64,000 nucleotides of DNA from positions 41,423,158 to 41,487,157 of the forward strand of contig NC_034009.1 of the NCBI RefSeq assembly GCF_000346465.2, written 5' to 3'. The number at the start of each line of letters is the position of its first letter. Position 1 is the first letter of the stretch. This DNA is from Prunus persica. Its lineage: Eukaryota > Streptophyta > Magnoliopsida > Rosales > Rosaceae. Below are positions 34,067 to 46,900 of the stretch, one piece after another. The translations under genes and the position numbers were made by a program. The notes under the pieces are model-generated. The model made no database searches and had not been told where the DNA came from. It saw nothing but the letters and a program-made list of their open reading frames with translations.

Positions 34067-37000
34067 CCACCACAGTATTAAATGGAGAGAACAATGATTG
34101 CATATTAAACTTGCCATGGTAGTAGTGCTGCACCATTTTAAGTGGTGTTTTGCACTCCGGGGTGGATTCAAAGCGAGCGTCATCTGAAGGGTACAAATTG
34201 TTACAAATCGTCCCCATCAAGCTTTGCAAATATTTTCTATAAATTGTCCACACTGAATAAAAGTCCTGAATCTGCCAATCTAGATGCCCTGGACGTTCTT
34301 GTTGTTGCATTGATTGTGTCTTGCTGTAATGTCATTTAGTGTACATTCCTTGAAACGATGTATATGATTGAATAAGAGGGATTACAAATTAATATTGCTG
34401 AAGTCACAGTCGGAGTATGGCGTTTGTACTTTGTTCAATGAACCACAGCTTGTGTTATTATTGGTTGGAAATTAAATAAGTGTTTAGCAGATGGTGTTCG
34501 TTCGTCATGCCTAGCATTATTAGACAGTGATACGAACTGTTGAAGACATCTTTTAATCGTTGATTTGCTGGTTCAACTTTATTTGTCTTTCTAGATGAAG
34601 GGGAAATTCGACTAGTGTTGGCTGGATCGTTTTTATCATCTTCATCACTCTTTCAATTACCTGGGTTAGATGAAAATGAAAGATAAAATTAATAAGGCGA
34701 GTCTTTCCCCAGTTTTTAGACTTGTGTTTCTATTACCACTTCCAAAATGCTCATTTCAAAACACAAATTTAATATGTTAAAGAAAGAAAATAAAACTCGA
34801 GCTGTCACGGAAACTCCCAAGCTACTTGGAAGAGTAGTGTACGAGCTCTTAAGCACCCTTCTCTTACAAGACGGTTAAAGGACGGACAAGTTTCTATCTC
34901 TTAACCATAGATGTCAAAAATTCAAAAGCCGACAAGTATGGAGCAAGTTCTACCCATAAGCTTCAGTCACCACCACCCATAAATGTCATAGGACTCGATC
35001 AAAAGAGACTAGACTAGTTGCCAAACCCGCTAGGCCAGAGTGATCATTGTGGTCACTTATAGCTCCACCAAGGCTCCAACCAAGTTCGCTTTACAAATTA
35101 TTTAAATGGGATAGCAACTTGAATAATGCTGCTACTAGTACACGAAGGATTTTAGCTCCAAATTACATCACATCTAGACTTTGGGCCATGCTCAAATAAA
35201 TTTAAGGCACTAGTTGAAATTGAAAGCTGCACTCCTCACACCTCATGCCTTTTTGGATCACACAGTCCCTTCCTTACATACATGCATACCTCATCAAAGA
35301 TTAGTTGCTATCATGCTCTCTATATCTATCTAGCTGTAATATGATATCAAGTCAACAACTTTGTCTCTCTCTTTGGACTAAAATTTGGTGCACTCAAAAA
35401 CATCCACCAAACATTTAATTACTCATGTACGTAAGCCATTGTATTATATATTTTGTGGATATGGTGGTTGATTGAATTTGAATCCTTTTCCTGGAACTTT
35501 CATATGTATACCAAAACAGGGGATTTGATTCTTTTGATTTACACCTTATGTACCCACATGGATCTTGCCTCTTCATTATCCAACATACTCCCACCTTTGC
35601 AAACCTTCACTGCACTTTCCTATGCGGCTATGCCCATCCCTCCTCTCATCATAAACCCACTCCTCTTCCCACATATTATATATCTTTATAGTTTACAGAC
35701 TCATGTCAAATATATAAATATTTAATTATCTTGTTATACTATGAATTTCGACTACACATATTTGAATACTCAAACAAAAATCGATCGATAATTCAGATTC
35801 ACAATTCGTCAAACAATTAAACAATACATCATTTTTCGTAGTTTATATATATTAAACCAACAATAGTGTGATGTTTAACTCTTTTGGCCAATAGGTCACT
35901 TGGCCTCCAACCAAATTGGTCCCTACCTCCTCAGGGCTCGACCTGCATCGATTTAATGCGGGATTTTTGTATTAGATATGTCTTTTTCATTGATATTCAA
36001 AGTACGGAAAGCCAGAGCCATTTGGTACGGTGTATGCCAGTTAAGAGATCTCTAGATAGAATATAGATAAGGAAAGAAGCAATGAATCTTCATTCATATA
36101 TTTTGAAAGATAAGATATTTATTTATTTATACAAAAATGATATTGAAAGAAGAAGAATCAAAATTAGGACCTCAGATACAAGAGTAAATACTCTTAATCA
36201 CTTGAACTACTTATTGGAAAGACAAGTTTATGCTTACCTACAGATACTTGATATGATCGTAGAAACTTTTCTTTTCATACTTTTAATGAATTAATACTGT
36301 ATATGTATACCAATGTAAGGAGCTAAGCAGTGTTGTTACAAAGGGGTAGCGAGCTCCAAGCTAAGTTTTGAAGTTGATAGATGTATTTGTCTTCCATATA
36401 TTGACTTCGGCCGTCAAAAGTTTAGTTCCAAACATAGAAATATTGACTAGTACTTAATAACCTTAAAAAGTAAAAAATTAAAAAATTAAAAAATTTCCCA
36501 GTCTCCCATAATGAAAAACAAAATAAAATAATTGAAGTATGAAGTCATGTGTTTGCTCATCTAATCTGCATGCTTGTTTTGAAGTCACATCGTTCCATGA
36601 TGATGAATATTGAAGACAACTCACATCCAGACCAACGAAATTGATGTCAAGTGATGCTTTCCCATCTGAAACGCAGCTTCCTAGTAAGAGGATCATATAT
36701 AATGTCAAATAAATTTACCTTTGACATTCTCAGTTTTTATTTATTTATTTATTTATTTATAATTAGTAGGTGAACTTGGTGGAATAGTAAACCCCGATTA
36801 ACCTAGTTGGGTCAAAACAAATTTAAGTCATGGGATGATGAGCTTAAAATAGTGACGAAACTTCCTTCTAATTTCCAACCAAACGAATAAGTCTATGCTT
36901 TTTCCAGGATTTCTGACAAATTGAAAATAAAGAAAGATGAGAGGGTGTGGGATTGGCATGTGAGAGTCGTCATTTAAAAATATGGAGAATCATACTGTCA

Positions 37001-39657
37001 CCCCACCTCATATATAATTGTATAATATTATCAAAATTAATTAATATTTTCGTGAGTGGTAAATTATACATTTTATATTAAAATTAAATAAAACGCTTCT
37101 CCATTTTAAGAAAGGAGATGCCTTAATGCTAACATGATTATGTTAAGTGTGTGAAAGACTCAAAAAAATAAATAAATAAATAAATAAAGGGGAAGGAGGA
37201 AGGAGGGAGGAGGGAGAGGGGGATTTTGTACGGATTGACGACACTATTCTTTTCACACACATGTATTATCATTGGACAAACCAATTCTGCTGCTCAACTC
37301 AACATTCAAGAAAGCCTGAGCCTCTCTCTCTCTCTCTCTCTCTAATAATATTTCAGATTTCAGAATTAGAAGGAAGTATATTAATTAATTTGGTCTCCTT
37401 AGTTTCTGCAAATGAGAAAAGTAGCTAGCTGCATAGATAACTTGACAAGTCTTTAGAGATCACATGGACAGGGTGGTTTGTGGAAAAGCATGAAAACCCC
37501 GTTCACAATAGTCGCATATATAACCTAGAACTAACTGTACATGATGTTAGGGGTTACATATGGGCAGTTAATTAACACAACTGCACCCTGATTTGGACCT
37601 ATGTTTTGACCCTGACTTTTTCAAGTTACAACACTTAAAAATTATTATTTTTTGTGTAGTTTTTCTTGTTCGAATATATGACTCAGATTGACAGTATAAC
37701 AACATAATAAAATAACATTATTAAAAATACGTGTGTCGCGGTTACTCCCGATTGACATTAATCTTAGTTAAACTTTGGAAAAGGGATTATTGGATATATT
37801 GCTTATTACAATTCTTGCAAATTAAGAGTCATTGTTGGAGTAGAGACTGGAGATATAACCTGACAACAATGGAGACAAGTTTGCTGGAAAGAGCTAATAA
37901 AATAGTATCTGCATGCTGCATGAGAGAAAAGAGCACTACTTTGCAAAGGGGGGCAAATGGCCCTTGCTTGGTCTATTAGCCCTTTCAAAAGTTAAATGTT
38001 TGTTTCAAAAAAAGAAAAAAAGAGCGTGTGTTTGGTTGCCGCATCGTCATCACTCCATGCATGTGGTGTGGTGGCGTGTGCATGCTGGCATCTTAGCCCA
38101 AAGTAAAATAAAGTTGTAGTTGCTGTTTTTGGTTTGTGGCCGTACCAAATCGAATAACTCAAAATTTTAGGCATTGAACAAAGAAAACACACAGAGAGAG
38201 AGAGAGAGAGAGAGCAAAGTCAAGACATGCAGGTGTAGCCATCAAACAGTTGAGAAGAGAGAGAGAGAGTTTAATTAATTTTATTAAATTCAAGTTTGTA
38301 CTTTTAATTCTATATATTTTTGCATGAGGAGGAGGACCATGGGACGCGGTTTCAGAGCTATGCAAGACAGACAAGTTACAGCTGTGTGTGTGTGTGTCTG
38401 TATATATTACATCTGCAATGAATTACTTACAGTAGACTGCGCGTACGTTTTTTAGTTTTTGTGTTTAATATTTATATAATGAAACTACGTACTCTCTTTT
38501 TTTGGTAATTAAAAAAAAAAAATGAGCATTTTGTTCGGTGTTTCACAGCCCAAATTATGAAACTGGTTATTTTATAATTGTTTATAAGCATCAGCTGCAG
38601 ATCCTGAAAATTTTATAGACGTTTTGTGATAACAAGCCTTTTAAAAAAGAATCCTATGTTTTTTTCTCCCTGATCTCTTCTCTATGCGTTATTATTGCAT
38701 CACCTACATCATGCTCACTCTATTAAGATATGATTCCTTAAAACTAAATGTAGAAACTAAGACATTAGAGTAACATAATATAACATGGATGTACAATTAC
38801 CATTTTGTTCTCGATTTCGTTACACATTATACCGATATTAGGACTCGAAACTAGGACCTACACTAGTGGTTCCTTAACTTGCTAAGCAATATTTGTTGGT
38901 TTTCAACTTACTGAAGGGGTGACTTGTTGTTTAAGTCAAAAACTCTCTAGAAAGAAACAGTCATTTACTTTTAATAATTAAGAAAACTTTCCATGCTGGT
39001 TTTCTGATTTGAGCCTATGGATCCCAGGCCAGGTTGCCATATTCGTTGACAATGGAAAAAATTTACGCTTTTAAAGTCGATGGCTTTTCTGATTTGAGCC
39101 TAAGAAAGCAACTGCCAGCAAATTAAAAATGTAAATGTAAGTATCTTTTTTCTTTTTCTTTTTTCTAATCTTTAAGAAACAATCTTTCACTACCCACAAT
39201 AAATTATTTTGACTGAAAAAAGACAGAAAAGTAAATTCAGAGATAAATAATAATTTTTATTTTATATAAAACTGATAATATGTCACCCATTTTGTTATAT
39301 CTATATATATAAAGCAAAAGGTAAAAAATGGTGAAACATTCAAAATATCAAAAATTGCCTTTTGTTAATCCAAACATTAAGAATTAAAATTATTAATTAA
39401 ATTAGGATAATATGGTAAATTCACACTTTTTCATATTTAAAAAAAAAGAAAATTAAAAGAAAATTCAGATAATAAATCTTATTTTTATGAAACACAACTA
39501 CTCATTATCTTTTTAAATTTAAATAAAATAAAAAAAATCTCTCACACGAGCGCGAAGAGGTTAGTTTTTTTTAAAGCACTTTAGAGCCATACTGTTTTCT
39601 TTGACTAGCTAGAGAGATCCTGGCTGTGTGTTAGCTTTTTTACCCCAAACGCGCATC
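34067..39657. other. intergenic region, no gene recognised
   Basis: 34067-34380 is likely the aminoacylase 3' UTR. 34795-35095 is a higher-G+C, repeat-like tract that I could not classify. A SINE-like copy lies at 36118-36215. Microsatellites: (CT)n at ~37321-37343, (AG)n at ~38189-38214 and ~38256-38268, (GT)n at ~38380-38396. Runs of (TTTA)n at ~36738-36761 and (AAAT)n at ~37165-37190. No coding region is evident. Confidence 0.45.
36118..36215 (-). mobile_element. SINE-like fragment, minus strand
   Basis: The minus strand reads 'gtagttcaagtgattaagag' (A-box side), then 'ctcttgtatctgagg' and a tail '...caatatcatttttgtat'. It resembles the copies at 42715-42832 and 43111-43196. The B-box region is degenerate. 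Confidence 0.45.
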
Positions 39658-39664
39658 TATAAAA
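39658..39664 (+). promoter_or_regulatory. TATA box of the ERF gene
   Basis: TATAAAA (in cTATAAAATAgcagc), 212 bp upstream of the ATG at 39876. It implies a leader of roughly 180-190 nt, which contains no upstream ATG that I noticed. Good consensus and context. Confidence 0.6.
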
Positions 39665-39875
39665 TAGCAGCAACCTTTCCTCATCCCATTGAGTTCCCAT
39701 CGCATTCATTCATTTCTTCAGCTGCACAAGTATCAAAAACAAGTCACAGAAACAGAAAACAAAAATATCAAACACCTTTGTTCACTGATCTTGCGCCCTA
39801 ATTTGTTCAGCAAAACACTGGTTTGATCCAAATCTCCAAGTTCATCAACAAAGGCATTGTGTTTTCTTATCAGCC

Positions 39876-40601
39876 ATGGTGAAGACAGAGCAAAGGGTTC
39901 AGCTCACAGAGACATCAAAGCCAATGCCATCATCCAAAACATCATCAACATCAGCATCTTCATCAGCTTGCAAGAAGAAGAAGTACAAGGGAGTGAGAAT
40001 GAGGAGCTGGGGCTCATGGGTTTCAGAGATTAGAGCCCCAAATCAGAAGACAAGGATATGGTTGGGTTCATATTCTACAGCAGAGGCAGCAGCCAGAGCC
40101 TATGATGCTGCCCTCTTGTGCCTCAAGGGCTCCTCAGCCAACCTCAACTTCCCATCCACTGCCTCCTCTCATTTTATCCCTCAAGAAATTACCGTTATGT
40201 CCCCCAAGTCCATCCAGAGAGTGGCTGCAGCTGCTGCCAATAGTTTTGCCATTGATAATGCCACCACCCCAACCACCACAAGTATTGCCTCCCCACCCTC
40301 ACCCCCTCCTCAATCTTCTTCATCTTCATCCTTGGTCTCCTCCCCATCAATGTCATCGTCGCCGTCCGACGACATGTCATCACTGATGGGGTCATTTGAG
40401 CCCTACACTCCTATTTATGATCATCACGATCAGGCAATTGATCAATTACCAATGTCTAGCATGGAACTATGGAACAACTTTGATGATGGCCTACAATCCC
40501 CAAAATACATTGACCAAATGTTCAATGGCGCCTTCTTCGATCCACCCATGATTTATGACTTCTATGAGGAAAGTGATATCCCCTTGTGGAGCTTCTGCTG
40601 A
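39876..40601 (+). CDS. AP2/ERF transcription factor, DREB subfamily (ERF014/ERF012-like)
   Basis: Intronless 241-residue nuclear DNA-binding protein. Residues 1-33 are Ser/Thr-rich followed by a basic KKKK patch. The single AP2 domain spans ~37-94 ([20 protein letters not shown] ... [18 protein letters not shown] ... LNFP), with the WLG and RAYD motifs intact. Position 14 of the domain is Val, as in DREB proteins, while position 19 is Ala. The middle is Ser/Pro-rich and the C-terminus is acidic ([10 protein letters not shown] ... [10 protein letters not shown]), probably an activation region typical of group II/A-5 members. The sequence between the AP2 domain and C-terminus is otherwise low complexity. 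Relatives act in stress and developmental regulation by binding DRE/GCC-like promoter elements. The naming to ERF014 relies on the MVKT start and on the neighbouring genes. Confidence 0.93.
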   Translation: MVKTEQRVQLTETSKPMPSSKTSSTSASSSACKKKKYKGVRMRSWGSWVSEIRAPNQKTRIWLGSYSTAEAAARAYDAALLCLKGSSANLNFPSTASSHFIPQEITVMSPKSIQRVAAAAANSFAIDNATTPTTTSIASPPSPPPQSSSSSSLVSSPSMSSSPSDDMSSLMGSFEPYTPIYDHHDQAIDQLPMSSMELWNNFDDGLQSPKYIDQMFNGAFFDPPMIYDFYEESDIPLWSFC

Positions 40602-42714
40602 TGCACCCAATTGATATTATTCTTTTTTAATCCAATTCAAATTCATTCATGATCTTCGAAGCCATTTGCTTGGAGATTTTACTGACAGTGACACAAATTT
40701 TACATTCTATAATATGAGTGAGTGAGATAGGTGAAGAAATTCCAAAGGGAGATTGAGACATTTTTCTGGACTCTATCTCACATGGGTTTCTATTATATAA
40801 AAAGATATATTGTATTATATTTGATTTATGTATTATCAATTAATGCAAATTAAGTGTGTAATATTATGCAATTGTTGTCAATGGTTTTACATATACATTA
40901 ATATTGAATAAGAAGTGGAAATTTTTTCTTTTTTATTCTTTCCAATTTCATCTATGTACCCCCTCCCATGTTATGTCTCTTGTCTCATATGGGAGGCTCA
41001 TTGATTGTGTATGGAAGTGTCAGCTCAGATATGCCTATCTCAGTTGGGAACAAATTAAAGAAGAGGAGCAGGAGGAGGTTGTGGAAACTTGAAACCATCT
41101 GAATTTGTTTTCATTTGAAGGAACAATATCTTTCTCTTTTATTTTGCTCCTTGGGGAAATCAATCTCATGAGAAAAGGGAGAGACCCAATCCCATGGCCT
41201 TAAGAACAGAGCCAAAAAGGATGGGATTTCACCAGTTAGCACCTGCAAAAGGGTATTGGTATTCTTAAAAATTCTGATGCAAGTCATATGATAAACAGTG
41301 TTGTTGTGAACTTTAAGCTACTTTGATTCAAAGAATAAGTCAAACTACATGTGAAATGTGGTAACCCATAATATCTGAGTCATAGCTTATTATGCCCAAG
41401 TTTCAATTGGAGAATCATAATGATCATTTAAAACTGCCTTCCAATTTTGTTCTCACACAATCTAACATGTTAATATTACCGTACTACTATTGAGTAAGTG
41501 AATTTATGTTTGAAATTATATTCGGGAGTTAACAATATGAAAACATAACAAATCGAGAAAAACTTGTATGAAACTTTTTTTTTATATGATAATATCGACC
41601 GACTGAACATTCGTTTGAATAATAGCTGTAACACGTCATCTTTTAACCAGAATTTTTTAGCACTTACTCGGATAACTTTACAAAAGTTATTCTCAAAAAA
41701 GGAAGTGTCTAATCGAAACAGAATGAATCGACAAATTTGACACTTTGTGAGCAAAAGTTGAATCTGGTCAAGTGTTTGGAGGTAGTGGTTCAACCCAAGA
41801 TTGCACATGATCTGTCCAAAAGAGCAGTGGGTGAGTGAGAGAGAGAGATCACAGCATGGGGTCCCATCCTCATTTGTTTCCCTCTACACTGTATTTGGTC
41901 TCTTCACAAACTTCTCAATGGGCCATAACCATTTTGGAAATATGTGTTTTTTTTTTGCTATAACTTCTGAATATTATTAGAAATTATAATATGGGCATTT
42001 TTGGGCCTTCAAAAATTAAATTCAGCACATTGGGTTACTGCATTGTTTTGTACCCATTTATATAAAAATTTGAGGCACATGATCAGCCCTAAATGACAAT
42101 TCTCTAGAACTACATTTCACGGCACAACATGTGATCTCATCTCATGGTTTCAAACAAAAAAACAAAAAAAAAAAGTTTTGTTGTTTTGGGTTATATGAGC
42201 TAATGACACTTTAGACCAAAACAATTAAAAACTAATGACACAAAATTTGGGTGTTGAATGTTGATCAATAAGTTTGTCGTTTTTGTCCTTTGTTTATATT
42301 TTCGTTCTAATTGATTCCATTTTATATAATTTGAGATTTGTTTTGGTTGATCCTTCATTGGCTCTGAAAATCTTAACCTAATTAATGATCATTGAGGGAG
42401 ATGCCCTTTGTTTTTCTTAATTAGAATAATTAATTATGATGTTGCTCAATATGTAGCCTCATGGGGGTTAGATCCAACATTGGCATGACTTCAATGATTT
42501 AGGGTTGGCCTCATTAGGACAAAACCAAATGAAGCTTGATAATTGATTGATTAATTCCAGCGTTTGTCTCTTTCTTTTCTATTTTTTGGTTTTGGAGAAT
42601 CAATCCCAGGATTTGTTTAAGCCACAAATATACAAGACATTATACAGATTTTGCAATTCCAGAAACACATACAAATTTTTTTAACGGCTCTAAACTTGGA
42701 CCGATAGATGTGGC

Positions 42715-42832
42715 ATTTCATTACCAATTTTTTCTTATACAAGGCTTACAAGCGATATTGGTAAATGAGGAATTCGAACACATAATCTTAAGTGCAAGAA
42801 TAACTGCTCTTAATCACTTGAACTATAAATCT
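42715..42832 (-). mobile_element. tRNA-derived SINE, minus strand
   Basis: Read on the minus strand: A-box-like 'tatagttcaagtgattaag', B-box-like 'tgtgttcgaattcc', then 'caatatcgcttgtaag' and a tail. Box spacing ~35 bp is as in tRNA-derived SINEs. It shares its layout with the plus-strand copy 280 bp away. Confidence 0.6.
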
Positions 42833-43110
42833 CTTGCGCATTTAATTACTGGAGTTCTATGCTTAGCTAAACTCAATGCCTACATGGCTTACTCTTACAG
42901 CTCATTTGATATATTTGACGCGTTGAAAATGATGTTTAGCTTTTCACCCCTAAGCCCAGCTCATTAACGCGTTCTGTTGAAGGTCTCTTTGCATCCAAAA
43001 CAACACATTGATTATTAATAATCTGAGGGATTGAGTGTAAAGAAATTAAGCAAGTAATAACAAGTGAGAAATAATATTTTATTAATTATTTACTTACAAT
43101 GATCTAACAA

Positions 43111-43196
43111 ATAGTTTGTAGCTCAAGTAGTTAAGAGCAGTTGTCCCTGAATTTGAAGTCATGTGTTTGAATCCTCAATTCTCCAATATTGCTTGA
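43111..43196 (+). mobile_element. tRNA-derived SINE, plus strand
   Basis: A-box-like 'tagctcaagtagttaagag' and B-box-like 'gtgtttgaatcctc', followed by 'ccaatattgcttgaatc'. Same family as the copy at 42715-42832 but in opposite orientation. Its tail is interrupted by the Harbinger MITE. Confidence 0.6.
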
Positions 43197-43202
43197 ATCT
43201 AA

Positions 43203-43585
43203 GAGCATCTCCAACTGATATGTCAAAAGTGTCACATAGACATTTAACGGTTAGAAATAACATCTCACATCACTCTAACCGAATTGTCAAAGCTGATGCG
43301 GAATGAAGGCTGGAGGTTCAGCTATTACTTTTGACATTCCAAAAGCAAGATGTCAAATGAATATTTTATTATTTTTTAAAGATAGTTGATTGTTACTTCC
43401 ATTTATTTTTTTTATTTTTTTATTTTTTTCTTATTTATCTTAAATAATTTGACTGTTACAATAATTATTTATTTGACATATCGGGTGGAGTGTAAAACTG
43501 TGTAAATGATAAATTGCCACATCAATCATTAAATTTAAATTTGGTATTTTGTATTTGACGTCTTCCGTCTCCCTTGAAGATGCTC
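43203..43585. mobile_element. PIF/Harbinger (Tourist-like) MITE, 383 bp
   Basis: The ends GAGCATCTCCAACTG and the reverse complement GAGCATCTTCAAGGG form the TIRs. A TAA trinucleotide flanks both sides (43200-43202, 43586-43588), the Harbinger target duplication. Noncoding A+T-rich core with 'gacatttaac' and 'ttgacat' motifs. It lies in the tail of a SINE. Confidence 0.75.
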
Positions 43586-43924
43586 TAATGAGATGAACAA
43601 GCTCTAGCTCCAAGGCCCACACACTTTGACGCCTTTGTTAAGCAAACAAAACCATAACTCAGAATTTGTATTGGGCTTGCGCACCCTCCTCATTGTAGCC
43701 TATTGGGGGTCTAAATTCTCATCAAATTCCAACCCAGGAACCCATTTGATTAATCTTGACAACCCGAGTCCGAGTTAAGAGCACCAATTACTTTCTCCGT
43801 TTTTCGAATAAGAAAAAGAGAAGAAGCCTTCACGCACAGAATCTGGTCCTGCGCCTCATCGCCGTCTTCTATTTGCAAAGTCTTTCTGGTTTGCCTTTGG
43901 CTCTGCAAAACCGGTGAAGCAATT

Positions 43925-46900
43925 ATGGGTCTTTCCAAGGAACAGTTGCTTGCTCGTTTAAAGGTTCTACCTTCTCTCTCTCTCTCTCTCTGGGTGTTTC
44001 ATTTTGGTGTACTTCTCTGTATATTGGACTATGCCATTGAATTTGATCTGGAATTCTTTGCTTTGCGTCAGAGTTCAATATTGGAGGTGAACTAGAATAA
44101 TCACAGTCGTTGATGGGCGTCTTTGATTCTTTACAATTTATGTGATAAGCCATATATTGAGTGTTAACCAAAGGAACCCAGATGAAGTTTGTGAAGAATA
44201 GTGAAAGTTATTACAATCCCATATTTTTGCTAAGCACTCTTCCATGCCTTGTTTAGCTGTGATGATAACAATTTCATAGCTTGCAATAGTTTCTATTTAC
44301 TTTGGTTGCTTCAAGGTCTTTGAGTTTCAGAGTATATCAAATCATAAGATATAATCATCTGGTAACAATGTGATACTTAGTGTAGCAACTATTTGGGCTT
44401 ATATATATTGGAGTTGCATTTGGTTCATCTTGTGAATGAAAATCTAAAGTAGTGAATTTCTGAAACTACAGAGAAAATTGTTTTCTGATACTAGAATGTG
44501 CTTGCATTGTCGCGTATGGCTATGTTTTTAAACTTGAACTGCTGCATCTCTTTAATTTCCTGGAACTAACTTATACTGTTGGTTTTGTTAGGAGCTTCAA
44601 ATTGGTTTTTCCCAGTATGAACATCCTGTTGTTTTGACAGTTGAGGCCCAGGTAAAAGAAGATAAAAGAAAAGGGAAAAAAAATTTATCTTCCATCTTTT
44701 TGTATCAATTGTTTTATGTATTCTGAGGCAAGCATATGATTTTTCCATCAGGCGAAATATGTTGGACATCTGGGAGGTGGACTGAGTAAAAATTTATTCT
44801 TGAAGGTATCGTATTCTAATACTTTGGGAAACAGCATTTGCATTGCATAATAGTAAATTTTGCAGTTTTTGTTATCTTCCATTCTCCACTGTGTGGAACA
44901 GCACCTACAGTTTTTTGTTTCTTAATTAAATGCAGGACAAGAAGAACAGGTTCTATATTGTTTCCGCTTTGGCAGATACCAAAGTAGATCTGAAAGGTAT
45001 GCACGTTTCCTGATTCTGATCATTGTGTTATGTATCAGCATTTTGAATGTCACAAACTAGTGGTTCTGAGCTATCATATAAATGATTTTTTACTTATGCA
45101 CCATTTGGAGTGTGCCTGAACATCTCTAAGCTTTATTTACAACTTGAAAGCTGAGCAGTTCTATCTATAAGGCTTGGTTTGGGAAAAGGTGGTTTGAGAA
45201 TGGCTCCTGAAGAAGCACTCGGAGAATTACTTCAGGTTGGCATATGCTAATCTTCAATTTAATAAGATTAAAAATGATATTGATTCTTTGATTTCTAAGA
45301 TCTTCTGGCATGTCAGCTTATGCTTTCGAATTTATTGGCTATATTTCATATGTATATTTAAAAAAACAAAAAGAGATATGCTATTACGAAAAATGTCATG
45401 TAATATGTAATTTCCTTTCCTATTCTGTTTCTTATTGCAAGGTCCCACTGGGTTGTGTTACTCCGTTTTCGCTGGTGAATGAATCTGCACGGTATACATT
45501 ACTCTTTCATTTAATTAAGATATTAAAATTATATATGGTTCTCTTCTTGATATTTCATTCACGCATTATCATTTGTTACTCTTGGCCTTGAACTTATAAA
45601 GCTTGTGAAATGATTTGAATCAGTTACTTCTTACCATTTGATTGATGTTGTTTTGCCTATGTAATTTTACATTAATCAACAATTGACTGAATAAAAGTCG
45701 TAATTCTGACCATTTTGATTTTGTGGGAAAATGTTCCATGACCAGCATTACCATTTTAGGTGGTGGGAATAACTTTCTTTCCAGCGGAGTTAATGTTATT
45801 TAGCCTTTGCATGTTGATACTTTACTCCTTTTTTTCATATCTTTTTCTTTTGTTGACTTCTGTCTTCTTTTCTTTTTTTTGGTGAAGGCATGTCTCTCTG
45901 TTGTTGGATCAAAAATTTAAAAGTCAGGAACATTGCTTCTTCCACCCATTGTCGAATGACACATCAATCTGTAAGTGATAAAGGTTTTTGATGAGCGAAA
46001 ATGATATATTTGTCTTCTCTTCTTTCGTATATTCTGATGAACTTTCATGTTGTTTACTAATTTAGTTGTTTGTTCTTCACTTTATAAACCTCATATCTAT
46101 TATGCATATGGTCTTACCTTGGATGTCTTTTATAGATTGAGCATGATGTTCCAAGTCAATTGCAGGAAATTAGCTGGATGAGTAGTTATTTGGGATAGGT
46201 TAAGAATAGTCTAGGCAAGGAACACACTTTCAATTGTAAAGTTTCTCCTGATCTTATTGTTTTAATTAGTGTGGTTGAATTCCTGTGTTAGAGAAACATT
46301 CCATTTTTGTTAACTTATGCTTTTCATCCTTGATTAGAATTTACACTGTATTACTATGTTGTGTGTCAGGATTTTCATTTTTTACTCCAAAAAAAAAAAA
46401 TTTATATTGTTTGTGAAGACTTTCTGATTCTCGTATAATTTGTTGAATTTTTAATTTTTAATCATGTCATCCACATCTTTAAAAGAAAAAAGAAAGTGTG
46501 ATTTTTCAGAAACTGCACTCAGTATGAGTATTTTATGTTATTGTTCTTAATAAGTTTATCCCTGATTCATGACAAAATTTTCTGTTTCCAGCACTTAGCA
46601 CCCATGATCTCGATAAGTTCCTTAAATCAATTGGGAGAGACCCCTCATATGTTGACTTGGAGGTAATTAGAATTAAGCTTGTCAGTAATGTTTAAGGAAC
46701 ACTAGATCATTTCCTCAAACATTATTCGGCTCATGCAGGCTAACCCTTCAGTTGGGAAAGATCAACCGCCAGATCTTGCTTCTCTTGTTCCATCTGGTTC
46801 CACAGTGTTGCCTGATCCTCCAGAAGCAGCAGCTTCCTCAAAAGATTCCATCGAAAATCCAGTTTCGGTCAGTAACAAGTCAACGACAAGTACAGGTATA

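Larger units (their letters stand above)
40602..43924. other. intergenic region with SINE and Harbinger insertions
   Basis: 3' UTR of the ERF gene (to ~40870), then no gene recognised. It contains a minus-strand SINE (42715-42832), a plus-strand SINE (43111-43196) and a Harbinger MITE (43203-43585). The immediate upstream flank of the next gene (43600-43924) is G+C-richer. Confidence 0.5.

Noticed and set aside
41476..41808. 110-codon minus-strand frame downstream of the ERF gene
   Set aside because: A+T-rich, Phe/Leu/Ile-rich translation with no family resemblance; likely chance.
43111..43196. Possible tRNA gene
   Set aside because: A and B boxes are present, but no acceptor stem or cloverleaf closes; it fits a SINE.
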